This document shows positions 20,200-32,740 of a DNA stretch of 64,000 nt, piece by piece. The notes below the pieces were generated by a model, which did no database searches, had not been told where the DNA came from, and saw only the letters and a program-made list of their open reading frames with translations. How positions within the stretch are numbered: position 1 is the stretch's first letter; every line of letters begins with the position of its first letter. A program made the translations under genes and the position numbers. This stretch comes from Nephrocerus scutellatus (taxonomy: Eukaryota; Arthropoda; Insecta; Diptera; Pipunculidae), in contig OX352763.1 of the NCBI GenBank assembly GCA_947095585.1, positions 66,391,067 through 66,455,066 of the forward strand. The letters run 5' to 3'.

Positions 20200-20536
20200 G
20201 GTCTTCTGTCCCTGGTGGAGCGCCTCAACGGTTGTGGATGATTAGTTTCATTTCCCGATGCTAACGTTGGTCTTGAATCAAAAGCTGGAATCAACGTAGT
20301 ACCCGGATGCACTGTGTCTTTCAGATTATGAATTTTATTTGATCTTCATGGGCAAAACGAATCTGATTTCCTACATTGACTAAATATGTAGCCGGACTCG
20401 TTACTTGCGCTGGTAACCATTTCATAATTGATTTTGTGAAACCTTTAAACATGACTTTGTCACCGCTCTTAAATTTTTGTTTCACCTTTTGACGTGACAA
20501 CGTCTCACTACAAGGTATATGGTGTGCTTTTTCAAA
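20200..20536 (-). pseudogene. pol: LTR-2 pol C-terminus
   Basis: The minus strand reads EKAHHIPCSETLSRQKVKQK, then GDKVMFKGFTKSIMKWLPAQ (the post-integrase region), a frame break near 20330, and at the end STRDRRPPDRLTYM before a stop near 20187. This arginine/proline-rich ending is typical of mag/K02A2.6-like pol proteins. It is separated from the integrase core (30785-31472) by about 10 kb of inserted DNA. Confidence 0.82.
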
Positions 20537-20616
20537 AAGTCAAATGTTAAGTGTTACAGTGTTCTCAATGTTAAAAGTACTCACACTGTTATGAGACACT
20601 GTTAAATGTCAGTATT
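20487..20616. repeat. Left copy of the satellite-flanking duplication
   Basis: TTTTGACGTGACAACGTCTC and the next six bases (20487-20512) recur exactly at 28158-28183, and a following AAAAAGTCAAATGTTAA motif also recurs. The left copy is part of the LTR-2 pol reading frame. The right copy lies just past the end of the satellite. Confidence 0.8.
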
Positions 20617-23600
20617 GTGGGAACTAAGCCATTTCCCAAGGGATTCGTATGAAACTCGGAATGTAGGACTAATATGTGACTATAAGACTTGTTCCTATGG
20701 AAATTCTGGGATCTGGTCATTAGGGTCTGGGATTTTTGGAACCAAGCCATTTCTCAAGGGATTCGTATGAAACTCGGAATGTAGGACTAATATGTGACTA
20801 TAAGACTTGTTCCTATGGAAATTCTGGGATCTGGTCATTAGGGTCTGGGATTTTTGGAACCAAGCCATTTCTCAAGGGATTCGTATGAAACTCGGAATGT
20901 AGGACTAATGTGTGACTATAAGACTTGTTCCTATGGAAATTCTGGGATCTGGCCAATAGGATCTGGGATTTTTGGAACCAAGCCATTTCTCAAGGGATTC
21001 GTATGAAACTCGGAATGTAGGACTAATATGTGACTATAAGACTTGTCCCTATGGAAATTCTGGGATCTGGCCAAAAGGGTCTGTGATTTTTGGAACCAAG
21101 CCATTTCTCAAGGGATTCGTATGAAACTCGGAATGTAGGACTAATATGTGACTATAAGACTTGTCCCTATGGAAATTCTGGGATCTGGCCAAAAGAGTCT
21201 GGGATTTTTCGAACCAAGCCATTTCTCAAGGGATTCGTGTGAAACTCGGAATGTAGGACTAATATGTGACTATAAGACTTGTTCCTATGGAAATTCTGGG
21301 ATCTGGCCAATAGGATCTGGGATTTTTGGAACCAAGCCATTTCTCAAGGGATTCGTATGAAACTCGGAATGTAGGACAAATATGTGACTATAAGACTTGT
21401 TCCTATGGAAATTCTGGGATCTGGCCAATAGGGTCTGGTATTTTTGGAACCAAGCCATTTCTCAAGGGATTCGTATGAAACTCGGAATGTAGGACGAATA
21501 TGTGACTATAAGACTTGTTCCTATGGAAATTCTGGGATCTGGCCAAAAGGGTCTGGTATTTTTGGAACCAAGCCATTTCTCAAGGGATTCGTATGAAACT
21601 CGGAATGTAGGACGAATATGTGACTATAAGACTTGTTCCTATGGAAATTCTGGGATCTGGCCAAAAGGGTCTGGGATTTTTCGAACCAAGCCATTTCTCA
21701 AGGGATTCGTATGAAACTCGGAATGTAGGACTAATAAGTGACTATAAGACTTGTTCCTATGGAAATTCTAGGATCTGGCCAGTAGGGTCTGGGATTTTTG
21801 GAACCAAGCCATTTCTCAAGGGATTCGTATGAAACTCGGAATGTAGGACTAATATGTGACTATAAGACTTGTTCCTATGGAAATTCTGGGATCTGGCCAA
21901 TAGGGTCTGGGATTTTTGGAACCAAGCCATTTCTCAAGGGATTCGTATGAAACTCGGAATGTAGGACTAATATGTGACTATAAAACTTGTTCCTATGGAT
22001 ATTCTGGGATCTGGCCAATAGGGTCTGGGATTTTTGGATCCAAGCCAACCAAGGGATTCGTGTGAAACTCGGAATGTAGGACTAATATGTGACTATACGA
22101 CTTGTTCCTATGGAAATTTTGGGATCTGGCCAATAGGGTCTGGGATTTTTGGAACCAAGCCGTTTCTCAAGGGATTCGTATGAAACTCGGAATGTAGGAC
22201 TAATATGTGACTATAAGACTTTTTCCTATGGAAATTCTGGGATCTGGCCAATAGGGTCTGGGATTTTTGGAACCAAGCCATTTCTCAAGGGATTCGTATG
22301 AAACTCGGAATGTAGGACTAATATGTGACTATAAGACTTGTTCCTATGAAAATTCTGGGATCTGGCCAATAGGGTCTGGGATTTTTGGAACCAAGCCAAC
22401 CAAGGGATTCGTATGAAACTCGGAATGTAGAACTAATATGTGACTATAAAACTTGTTCCTATGGAAATTCTGGGATCTGGCCAATAGGGTCTGGGATTTT
22501 TGGAACCAAGCCATTTCTCAAGGGATTCATATGAAACTCGGAATGTAGGACTAATATGTGACTATAAGACTTGTTCCTATGGAAATTCTAGGATCTGGCC
22601 AAAAGGGTCTGGGATTTTTGGAACCAAGCCATTTCTCAAGGGATTCGTATGAAACTCGGAATGTAGGACTAATATGTGACTATAAGACTTGTTCCTATGA
22701 AAATTCTGGGATCTGGCCAATAGGATCTGGGATTTTTGGAACCAAGCCATTTCTCAAAGGATTCGTATGAAACTCGGAATGTAGGACTAATATGTGACTA
22801 TAAGACTTGTTCCTATGGAAATTCTGGGATCTGGCCAATAGGATCTGGGATTTTTGGAACCAAGCCATTTCTCAAGGGATTCGTATGAAACTCGGAATGT
22901 AAGACTAATATGTGACTATAAGACTTGTTCCTATGGAAATTCTGGGATCTGGCCAAAACGGTCTGTGATTTTTGGAACCAAGCCATTTCTCAAGGGATTC
23001 GTATGAAACTCGGAATGTAGGACTAATATGTGACTATAAGGCTTGTTCCTATGGAAATTCTGGGATCTGGCCATTAGGGTCTGTTATTTTTTGAACCAAG
23101 CCATTTCTCAAGGGATTTGTATGAAACTCGGAATGTAGGACTAATATGTGACTATAAGACTTGTTCCTATGGAAATTCTGGGATCTGGCCAATAGGATCT
23201 GGGATTTTTTGAACCAAGCCATTTCTCAAGGAATTCGTATGAAACTTGGAATGTAGGACTAATATGTGACTATAAGACTTGTTCCTATGGAAATTCTGGG
23301 ATCTGGCCAATAGGATCTGGGATTTTTGGAACCAAACCATTTCTCAAGGGATTCGTATGAAACTCGGAATGTAGGACTAATATGTGACTATAAGACTTGT
23401 TCCTATGGAAATTCTGGGATCTGGTCATTAGGGTCTGGGATTTTTGGAACCAAGCCATTTCTCAAGGGATTCGTATGAAACTCGGAATGTAGGACTAATG
23501 TGTGACTATAAGACTTGTTCCTATGGAAATTCTGGGATCTGGCCAATAGGATCTGGGATTTTTGGAACCAAGCCATTTCTCAAGGGATTCGTATGAAACT

Positions 23601-26600
23601 CGGAATGTAGGACTAATATGTGACTATAAGACTTGTCCCTATGGAAATTCTGGGATCTGGCCAAAAGGGTCTGTGATTTTTGGAACCAAGCCATTTCTCA
23701 AGGGATTCGTATGAAACTCGGAATGTAGGACTAATATGTGACTATAAGACTTGTCCCTATGGAAATTCTGGGATCTGGCCAAAAGAGTCTGGGATTTTTG
23801 GAACCAAGCCATTTATCAAGGGATTCGTGTGAAACTCGGAATGTAGGACTAATATGTGACTATAAGACTTGTTCCTATGGAAATTCTGGGATCTGGCCAA
23901 TAGGATCTGGGATTTTTGGAACCAAGCCATTTCTCAAGGGATTCGTATGAAACTCGGAATGTAGGACAAATATGTGACTATAAGACTTGTTCCTATGGAA
24001 ATTCTGGGATCTGGCCAATAGGGTCTGGTATTTTTGGAACCAAGCCATTTCTCAAGGGATTCGTATGAAACTCGGAATGTAGGACGAATATGTGACTATA
24101 AGACTTGTTCCTATGGAAATTCTGGGATCTGGCCAAAAGGGTCTGGGATTTTTGGAACCAAGCCATTTCTCAAGGGATTCGTATGAAACTCGGAATGTAG
24201 GACTAATAAGTGACTATAAGACTTGTTCCTATGGAAATTCTAGGATCTGGCCAGTAGGGTCTGGGATTTTTGGAACCAAGCCATTTCTCAAGGGATTCGT
24301 ATGAAACTCGGAATGTAGGACTAATATGTGACTATAAGACTTGTTCCTATGGAAATTCTGGGATCTGGCCAATAGGGTCTGGGATTTTTGGAACCAAGCC
24401 ATTTCTCAAGGGATTCGTATGAAACTCGGAATGTAGGACTAATATGTGACTATAAAACTTGTTCCTATGGATATTCTGGGATCTGGCCAATAGGGTCTGG
24501 GATTTTTGGATCCAAGCCAACCAAGGGATTCGTGTGAAACTCGGAATGTAGGACTAATATGTGACTATACGACTTGTTCCTATGGAAATTTTGGGATCTG
24601 GCCAATAGGGTCTGGGATTTTTGGAACCAAGCCGTTTCTCAAGGGATTCGTATGAAACTCGGAATGTAGGACTAATATGTGACTATAAGACTTTTTCCTA
24701 TGGAAATTCTGGGATCTGGCCAATAGGGTCTGGGATTTTTGGAACCAAGCCATTTCTCAAGGGATTCGTATGAAACTCGGAATGTAGGACTAATATGTGA
24801 CTATAAGACTTGTTCCTATGAAAATTCTGGGATCTGGCCAATAGGGTCTGGGATTTTTGGAACCAAGCCAACCAAGGGATTCGTATGAAACTCGGAATGT
24901 AGAACTAATATGTGACTATAAAACTTGTTCCTATGGAAATTCTGGGATCTGGCCAATAGGGTCTGGGATTTTTGGAACCAAGCCATTTCTCAAGGGATTC
25001 ATATGAAACTCGGAATGTAGGACTAATATGTGACTATAAGACTTGTTCCTATGGAAATTCTAGGATCTGGCCAAAAGGGTCTGGGATTTTTGGAACCAAG
25101 CCATTTCTCAAGGGATTCGTATGAAACTCGGAATGTAAGACTAATATGTGACTATAAGACTTGTTCCTATGGAAATTCTGGGATCTGGCCAAAACGGTCT
25201 GTGATTTTTGGAACCAAGCCATTTCTCAAGGGATTCGTATGAAACTCGGAATGTAGGACTAATATGTGACTATAAGGCTTGTTCCTATGGAAATTCTGGG
25301 ATCTGGCCATTAGGGGCTGTTATTTTTTGAACCAAGCCATTTCTCAAGGGATTTGTATGAAACTCGGAATGTAGGACTAATATGTGACTATAAGACTTGT
25401 TCCTATGGAAATTCTGGGATCTGGCCAATAGGATCTGGGATTTTTGGAACCAAGCCATTTCTCAAGGAATTCGTATGAAACTTGGAATGTAGGACTAATA
25501 TGTGACTATAAGACTTGTTCCTATGGAAATTCTGGGATCTGGCCAATAGGATCTGGGATTTTTGGAACCAAACCATTTCTCAAGGGATTCGTATGAAACT
25601 CGGAATGTAGGACTAATATGTGACTATAAGACTTGTTCCTATGGAAATTCTAGGATCTGGCCAAAAGGGTCTGGGATTTTTGGAACCAAGCCATTTCTCA
25701 AGGGATTCGTATGAAACTCGGAATGTAGGACTAATATGTGACTATAAGACTTGTTCCTATGGAAATTCTGGGATCTGGCCAATAGGATCTGGGATTTTTG
25801 GAACCAAGCCATTTCTCAAGGGATTCGTATGAAACTCGGAATGTAGGACTAATATGTGACTATAAGACTTGTTCCTATGGAAATTCTGGGATCTGGCCAA
25901 TAGGGTCTGGGATTTTTGGAACCAAGCCATTTCTCAAGGGATTCATATGAAACTCGGAATGTAGGACTAATATGTGACTATAAAACTTGTTCCTATGGAT
26001 ATTCTGGGATCTGGCCAATAGGGTCTGGGATTTTTGGATCCAAGCCAACCAAGGGATTCGTGTGAAACTCGGAATGTAGGACTAATATGTGACTATACGA
26101 CTTGTTCCTATGGAAATTTTGGGATCTGGCCAATAGGGTCTGGGATTTTTGGAACCAAGCCGTTTCTCAAGGGATTCGTATGAAACTCGGAATGTAGGAC
26201 TAATATGTGACTATAAGACTTTTTCCTATGGAAATTCTGGGATCTGGCCAATAGGGTCTGGGATTTTTGGAACCAAGCCATTTCTCAAGGGATTCGTATG
26301 AAACTCGGAATGTAGGACTAATATGTGACTATAAGACTTGTTCCTATGAAAATTCTGGGATCTGGCCAATAGGGTCTGGGATTTTTGGAACCAAGCCAAC
26401 CAAGGGATTCGTATGAAACTCGGAATGTAGAACTAATATGTGACTATAAAACTTGTTCCTATGGAAATTCTGGGATCTGGCCAATAGGGTCTGGGATTTT
26501 TGGAACCAAGCCATTTCTCAAGGGATTCATATGAAACTCGGAATGTAGGACTAATATGTGACTATAAGACTTGTTCCTATGGAAATTCTAGGATCTGGCC

Positions 26601-28137
26601 AAAAGGGTCTGGGATTTTTGGAACCAAGCCATTTCTCAAGGGATTCGTATGAAACTCGGAATGTAGGACTAATATGTGACTATAAGACTTGTTCCTATGA
26701 AAATTCTGGGATCTGGCCAATAGGATCTGGGATTTTTGGAACCAAGCCATTTCTCAAAGGATTCGTATGAAACTCGGAATGTAGGACTAATATGTGACTA
26801 TAAGACTTGTTCCTATGGAAATTCTGGGATCTGGCCAATAGGATCTGGGATTTTTGGAACCAAGCCATTTCTCAAGGGATTCGTATGAAACTCGGAATGT
26901 AAGACTAATATGTGACTATAAGACTTGTTCCTATGGAAATTCTGGGATCTGGCCAAAACGGTCTGTGATTTTTGGAACCAAGCCATTTCTCAAGGGATTC
27001 GTATGAAACTCGGAATGTAGGACTAATATGTGACTATAAGGCTTGTTCCTATGGAAATTCTGGGATCTGGCCATTAGGGTCTGTTATTTTTTGAACCAAG
27101 CCATTTCTCAAGGGATTTGTATGAAACTCGGAATGTAGGACTAATATGTGACTATAAGACTTGTTCCTATGGAAATTCTGGGATCTGGCCAATAGGATCT
27201 GGGATTTTTGGAACCAAGCCATTTCTCAAGGAATTCGTATGAAACTTGGAATATAGGACTAATATGTGACTATAAGACTTGTTCCTATGGAAATTCTGGG
27301 ATCTGGCCAATAGGATCTGGGATTTTTGGAACCAAACCATTTCTCAAGGGATTCGTATGAAACTCGGAATGTAGGACTAATATGTGACTATAAGACTTGT
27401 TCCTATGGAAATTCTAGGATCTGGCCAAAAGGGTCTGGGATTTTTGGAACCAAGCCATTTCTCAAGGGATTCGTATGAAACTCGGAATGTAGGACTAATA
27501 TGTGACTATAAGACTTGTTCCTATGGAAATTCTGGGATCTGGCCAATGGGATCTGGGATTTTTGGAACCAAGCCATTTCTCAAGGGATTCGTATGAAACT
27601 CGGAATGTAGGACTAATATGTGACTATAAGACTAGTTCCTATGGAAATTCTGGGATCTGGCCAATAGGATCTGGGATTTTTGGAACCAAGCCATTTCTCA
27701 AGGGATTCGTATGAAACTCGGAATGTAGGACTAATATGTGACTATAAGACTTGTTCCTATGGAAATTCTGGGATCTGGCCAAAACGGTCTGTGATTTTTG
27801 GAACCAAGCCATTTCTCAAGGGATTCGTATGAAACTCGGAATGTAGGACTAATATGTGACTATAAGACTTGTTCCTATGGAAATTCTGGGATCTGGCCAA
27901 TAGGGTCTGGGATTTTTGGAACCAAGCCATTTCTCAAGGGATTCGTATGAAACACGGAATGTAGGGCTAATATGTGACTATAAGACTTGTTCCTATGGAA
28001 ATTCTGGGATATGGCCAATAGGGTCTGGGATTTTTGGAACCAAGCCGTTTCTCAAGGGATTCGTATGAAACTCGGAATGTAGGACTAATATGTGACTATA
28101 AGACTTGTTCCTATGGAAATTCTGCGATCTGGCCAAT
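20617..28137. repeat. 118-bp satellite array (about 64 copies)
   Basis: A 118-bp monomer with CCAAGCCATTTCTCAAGGG, ATTCGTATGAAACTCGGAAT and GTGACTATAAGACTTGTTCC repeats head to tail over 7.5 kb. A 115-bp variant reading GCCAACCAAGGG occurs at 22041, 22392, 24513, 24865, 26041 and 26394. Shared variants show larger repeat blocks: offset 2590 bp between about 20800-23300 and 23400-25900, and 1528 bp between about 24500-25800 and 26040-27400. The 70-codon frames that recur in it span two monomers and are by-products. It lies inside LTR-2. Confidence 0.97.
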
Positions 28138-28157
28138 AGAATAGAACACGCACATAT

Positions 28158-28287
28158 TTTTGACGTGACAACGTCTCACTACATGTTCAAAAAGTCAAAT
28201 GTTAAATGTCCACTGTTGTGATCAACAGAATGTGTCACTGTTGTGATCAACAGAATGCTCACACTGTTGTGGTCACTGTTAATGTTT
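28158..28287. repeat. Right copy of the satellite-flanking duplication
   Basis: The exact 26-bp match to the LTR-2 pol sequence (28158-28183) is followed by TTCAAAAAGTCAAATGTTAA and then short repeats of ACTGTTGTGATCAACAGAAT (about 28212-28260). Together with the left copy it brackets the satellite array. Confidence 0.75.
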
Positions 28288-28288
28288 A

Positions 28289-28550
28289 AATATCAAGAAG
28301 GCGTTCCGTACTTGAAAATTTGAGAATAGCCTAGAGAAGACTATATTTAGAAATTTTCATTTCAGTGTCTTTTGGCATTTTGTACATAAAAGTTTGAATG
28401 GTTTTTGCATTTTTTAATAATTATAAAAAGTATTACAGTAATTTATTTTTTGTTATTTACATTAAACAATATTTCCTTGTATTGCAGATATTAGCTTTAA
28501 TATATTTAAGTAATTATCTTCTACAAAAAATCATTTTAAACACAGATTTT
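28289..28550. repeat. 260-bp direct repeat, copy 1
   Basis: This copy runs from AATATCAAGAAGGCGT to CACAGATTTT and has a close match at 29372-29634, offset 1083-1084 bp, with a few percent divergence. Looser similarity continues beyond both copies (28715-28800 against 30500-30600), so the pair looks like an old segmental duplication later split by a DINE element. Confidence 0.85.
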
Positions 28551-28903
28551 CACAAAACGAAAACCTATCTTTCCGAATTATAATCGTTTAATTCATATTA
28601 TCTATATATATGAACTATAAACATCCCTTTTTACTGATAGTTTACTATATAGAAATAAGGAAAAAAATTATAAAAGATAATTTTTAACAGCTCTCACTTC
28701 TCCTACTACTATCGACGCAACTGCATTACTATGTTTGTGCAGTGATATGTTATATTTAATATATACCCACCTCACAATAAATTGTTATGAACATTTAAAT
28801 CAGCTTATAAATTATTTATTCTGTTGTATTTGATGTGATTGATGATCATGTATGTGGTTTCAATAACATAGAATCAAGCAGAGCAGAACGAAACAAACAT
28901 ATG
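28551..28903. other. Unassigned AT-rich spacer
   Basis: No gene is seen. Part of it (about 28715-28800, CATTACTATGTTTGTGCAGT and the next bases) resembles 30500-30600, fitting the old duplication described for the 260-bp repeats. Confidence 0.4.
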
Positions 28904-29188
28904 CAGTAGTAGGCTGCGGTCAAGAATTCAGCCGCTGCGCAGTTTATGCTGCATTTTGGTCAAAAATTCAATTTTCAGCCAATGCATTAAGGAAAAATCG
29001 ACTGCGCAGTTACGCAGCTACTTAAAATTGGATGCAAACAGCAAAATGTAAATGTCAAATTATCGCCCTACAAGCAGACTGTTAGTCGGTTCAAAATATA
29101 GCCGCAATTTCGTGCATACCGACTGCCTGCCATTTTTTTGTGCAGCACAAGCTGCGAAGCTACTTAATTCTTCACCGCAGCCGTAGTG
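28904..29188. mobile_element. MITE-like element with ~30-bp inverted ends (hAT-like?)
   Basis: The left end reads CAGTAGTAGGCTGCGGTCAA followed by GAATTCAGCCGCTGCGCAG, and the complement of the right end reads CACTACGGCTGCGGTGAAG followed by AATTAAGTAGCTTCGCAGC, an imperfect inverted repeat of about 35 bp. The inside is non-coding. CAG-like ends suggest the hAT superfamily, but I could not settle an 8-bp target duplication. Confidence 0.55.
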
Positions 29189-29371
29189 ATAGTATAGTCT
29201 CTGTTCATTTTCTATCAGTGCTCTGCTCTTTCTATCAACATTGCATAAATGATACAGTGCTCTGTGAAAGAGAAAAAAAATACAAATTTTGTTGCTGCTA
29301 TTTCCTTTTCTTTTGGCTTATCTTACCCTTAGTCATGTATACAGTAAGTTCGATTGTTGATTTGATTTTTT

Positions 29372-29634
29372 AATATCAAGAAGGCGTACCATACTTGAAA
29401 ATTTGAAAATCGCCTAGAGAAGACTATATTTGGAAATTTTCATTTCAGTGTCGTTTGGCATTTTGTGCACAAAAGTTTGAATGGTTTTTGCATTTTTTAA
29501 TTATTATAAAAAGTATTACAGTAATTTATTTGTTGTTATTTACATTAAACAATATTTCCTTGTATTGCAGATATTAGCTTTAATATATTTAAGTAATAAT
29601 CTTCTACAAAAAATCATTTTAAGCACAGATTTTT
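29372..29634. repeat. 260-bp direct repeat, copy 2
   Basis: Second copy of the repeat at 28289-28550. It is followed after about 20 bp by a DINE-like element. The region 29189-29371 before it shows nothing I recognize. Confidence 0.85.
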
Positions 29635-29654
29635 TTTATATAAAAATGAAGCTA

Positions 29655-30176
29655 AATTTAACATTATAAAAAAACAACCCATAAAAATTAAAATTTTTCT
29701 TGTAAATTCTCTAATCGGGGATACACACACACACACACACACTGCGTGCTCGTTTTGTGGCAAAATCATTCACCAAATGACGCAGCGGCAGCGAACAGCG
29801 CTGCTCACAAAGCACAGAGCTCAGACTTTGCCGTGATCTGATGCGATATAGCGATATTTAAAAATTGTATATTGGGGTCCCCAAGGGGCCGATCGCTCCA
29901 AATTTTTACAAAAAGTGTTTTCCATAGAAGACACACACGTGTACAAAATTTAAAGTATAAATATATAATATAAAATCGGGTAAATTTTGTAAAATAGTTG
30001 TATGGGAGCCCCCCGACCCCGCGGCCCAAGGGGCCTCAAATTTTAATAGAAAGTGTTGTTTTGGGAGAAATACATGTGTGCAAAATTTCAATAAAATCGG
30101 GCTGTAGGAAGTGGGTTAAAAATTGATCACAAGATTTGGCCAGCCAGCCACGGGCAAGTGAAGTTAATATAGAGAA
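29655..30176. mobile_element. DINE/Helentron-like repeat, copy 1
   Basis: It starts AACAACCCATAAAAATTAAA and TTTCTTGTAAATTCTCTAA, holds an (AC)n tract near 29725, blocks such as GGGAGCCCCCCGACCCCGCG and ACATGTGTGCAAAATTTCAA, and ends CCAGCCACGGGCAAGTGAAG and TTAATATAGAGAATTTA. The start TAAATTCTCTA and the end TAGAGAATTTA are inverted copies. Related copies lie at 43235-43655, 43656-43868 and in part at 48822-48880. The DINE/Helentron assignment is by resemblance. Confidence 0.7.
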
Positions 30177-30784
30177 TTTAAAAATGCCAGTCCCTCAGTC
30201 AAAGAAGAGATGTTCGATCGTAAGTTGGATGTCTGCCACTGAACAATGAATCTACCATCGAACATTGAGTCAACCATCAAATATCATACATGGCATTAAG
30301 CATCGGTTCAAAAAAACTATTCGATCATTTACAGAAATAAGAGAACAATGCAAAAGAAATTTAATGAGAAATAATTGGCCTGCGTGTTTCAAAGTGACAT
30401 TCTTACCATACCATTTCGAAGCATGGGCAGCACTACTCACTACTTTTCTCTTCTAATTGAATTGAAAACTACTCAAATTTTTTATGAGTTGAAACCAAAA
30501 GCTCCATTACTGTGTTTGGGCAGTAATATGCAATATGCAGCAACTTCAAAGTTAGTGGTTATGAACATTAAAATTCGCTTATAAATAATTTATATATAAT
30601 GTGATGTGAGCTACGGTGCAAGTCGTAGGACTTGTTTTTAGTATAGAAAAAATATGTTTTTAATATATCCGTCCGTGTTTATGTCCCACAGACAACAAGA
30701 TCTTTGTTTTCTTTTCTTTCGTCCCGGACAGACGTTGTCACGCTCAAAACCCACGGCCGTGTCTTCGACACAGCCTACCCTGTT
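30177..30784. other. Unassigned sequence between DINE copy and integrase
   Basis: Part (30500-30600) resembles 28715-28800. The 3' portion (30640-30784) continues the minus-strand frame of the integrase with an unrelated basic tail, suggesting that LTR-2 pol was broken near 30785. A short GGAAAGGAAAG tract on the minus strand sits at that break. No gene is recognized. Confidence 0.4.
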
Positions 30785-31472
30785 CTTTCCTTTCCTCCTC
30801 GACAACCTTTTTAAGTGTTGTTGGTTTAAATAAATCAAGTTTTGTTTTTGGTTTGTAATTAAAAATTATCTCATTCGGCCATACACCCGTTGTAGAATTT
30901 GGTGTATTCCAATATGTCAATAAGAAACTATCTACTTTTTCATTCGTTGAGAACAGACTTTTTAACAAAATTACCTTTTTTAAATAATCTTTGACTGTTT
31001 GAACTCCCCTCTCAGCTAATCCGTTAGAGTTTGAATGATATGGGGGACTTTTACTAACTGTCACACCATTATTTTCCAAAAATGTTATAAATTCCTTAGA
31101 ATCATAAGGCAGACCATTATCCGACACCAACTCATGAGGAAAACCAAATATTGAAAAAAACGAACGTAGACAATTTATAACAGTTCGTGCGGTTGTATCT
31201 CGTACAACCAAAACTTGAATATATTTTGAAAAACTATCCACAAGAATTTTCATTATTAAAATAGAAAAAATCAATATGTATTCTTTCTAACGGATAATTT
31301 GTTTTTCGCCAAGGAAATATATGACTTTGTTGTGAATTTGCTGTCATTACACACGCTTCACAAGAGTTTGCAATTTTTCAATGTCACACCCGATATTAGG
31401 CCACCAACAACAACTTCTGGCCCGCAATTGCATCCTAACAATACGCACATGATTTTCATGTAAAAGGGTTAG
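30785..31472 (-). pseudogene. pol: LTR-2 integrase core
   Basis: The minus strand shows the second half of the HHCC zinc region (about 31460-31335, with stops), then a continuous DDE core: first Asp in LVDSFSKYIQVL, second in LVSDNGLPYDSKEF, Glu in SNSNGLAERGVQTVKDYL. The downstream GLLP-like sequence (YWNTPNSTTGVWPNE) ends the domain. All three catalytic acids are present. The frame is broken near 31290 and again upstream. LTR-3 entered exactly at the upstream end (31473). Confidence 0.87.
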
Positions 31473-32043
31473 TGTTGTGACCACACACAACTCCTTTAGA
31501 CATGTGCAACGCACTTTTCATAATATCCTTCACTTCCCAAACATGTGCTACGCACATTTCCCATTTTTTTCGACTTCTAATGTTACATCATCCATAATGT
31601 AACATTACCCATTTTTGCAATAACCCAAATCCATTATCCTAAATCCGACGACCCACCGCGGCGTCTACAATTCCTATTATTCTAAATCCGACGACCCACC
31701 GCGGCGTCTTCAATCTATCCTTTTATACCAAATCCTAAATCGGATACCGACGACCCACCGCGGCGTGTACACTCTCAATTGTCCATTGCATTCTCGCATT
31801 CGCTCTTTCGTACAACGACTGCGAGAATTGTGATGCGTACACATGCAGGTCAACCGAGCGGTTCAGCTTGACCTGCACTAAAAAATGAAGTAACAAAGGC
31901 ATTAAGGAAGAAATGGAACGATGGATGAATCAGTCATTATCAAACATCCGATTTGGCAAGTTGCCTAACAAACAGCGCAATAAAAAAATGTATATACACT
32001 AGTTCAACTGTGTTTAATTTTTTCATACTACCACGACCCAACA
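31473..32043 (+). repeat. 5' LTR of LTR-3
   Basis: 571 bp, TG...CA. It contains three copies of the unit CTAAATCCGACGACCCACCG (near 31640, 31681 and 31730), against two in the 3' LTR, plus an extra segment with the inverted repeat AATGTTACATCATCC...ATGTAACATT near 31580. This makes it 118 bp longer than the 3' copy. Confidence 0.9.
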
Positions 32044-32062
32044 TTTGGTGGCAGCGGTGGGA
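32044..32062 (+). promoter_or_regulatory. Putative primer-binding site of LTR-3
   Basis: TTTGGTGGCAGCGGTGGGA directly follows the 5' LTR and contains a TGG start two bases in, as expected for a tRNA 3' end. The priming tRNA was not identified. Confidence 0.6.
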
Positions 32063-32180
32063 TTACTAGGTAAAAAGCATCTGCCTAGTATCCCGATTTT
32101 TTTTTCTTCCAAAACAAAATGTATAATAATTGTGCCTTATAAAAAATTTTAAAAAATGTTTTAAATTATAATAAACAAGT

Positions 32181-32740
32181 GTTTATTGGCAAATAAAAGC
32201 AATGAACTCACCAAAAATTTCTCAATTTTTGTGATTATTCATAAATCTTCAATTAAATTAAATTAAATTAAATTAAAATTTTTGTATACTGACTAACAGA
32301 CTCTATACAATAAATTACGATTTTCAAAACGGTGATAAAAAGCAAATGGAAGCCTAATTAGAGTGTTCAGGGTTTATTGGCAAATAAAAGCAATAAACTC
32401 TCCGAAAATTTCTCAATGTTTGTGATTTTTCATAAATTTTCAATTAAATTAAATTAAAAGTCTTGTATACTGACTAACAGACTTTTTATAATAAATTACG
32501 ATTTTCAAAACGGTGATAAAAAGCAAATGGAAGCCTAATTAAAGTGTTCAGGGTTTATTGGCAAATAAAAGCAATAAAATCTCCGAAAATTTCTCAATGT
32601 TTGTGATTTTTCATAAATTTTCAATTAAATTAAATTAAAAGTTTTGTATACTGACTAACAGACTTTATACAATAAATTACGATTTTCAAAACGGTGATAA
32701 AAAGCAAATGGAAGCCTAAATTAAAGTGTTCAGTGAACCA
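32181..32740 (+). repeat. LTR-3 leader: three ~181-191-bp tandem repeats
   Basis: GTTTATTGGCAAATAAAAGC recurs at 32181, 32372 and 32553. Each unit also has ACTGACTAACAGACT and ATTACGATTTTCAAAACGG. The first unit is longer by one (AATTAA)n expansion. A CATCA/CAACA-rich stretch follows (32755-32885). Confidence 0.92.

Noticed and set aside
21148..27714. Eleven or so 70-codon + strand frames with nearly the same protein
   Set aside because: They recur exactly with the 118-bp satellite and span two monomers. They have no start context, domain or independent conservation, so they are by-products of the repeat rather than a gene family.
20617..28137. CRISPR-like array
   Set aside because: Units are uniform 118-bp tandem copies without unique spacers, in an insect-type genome.
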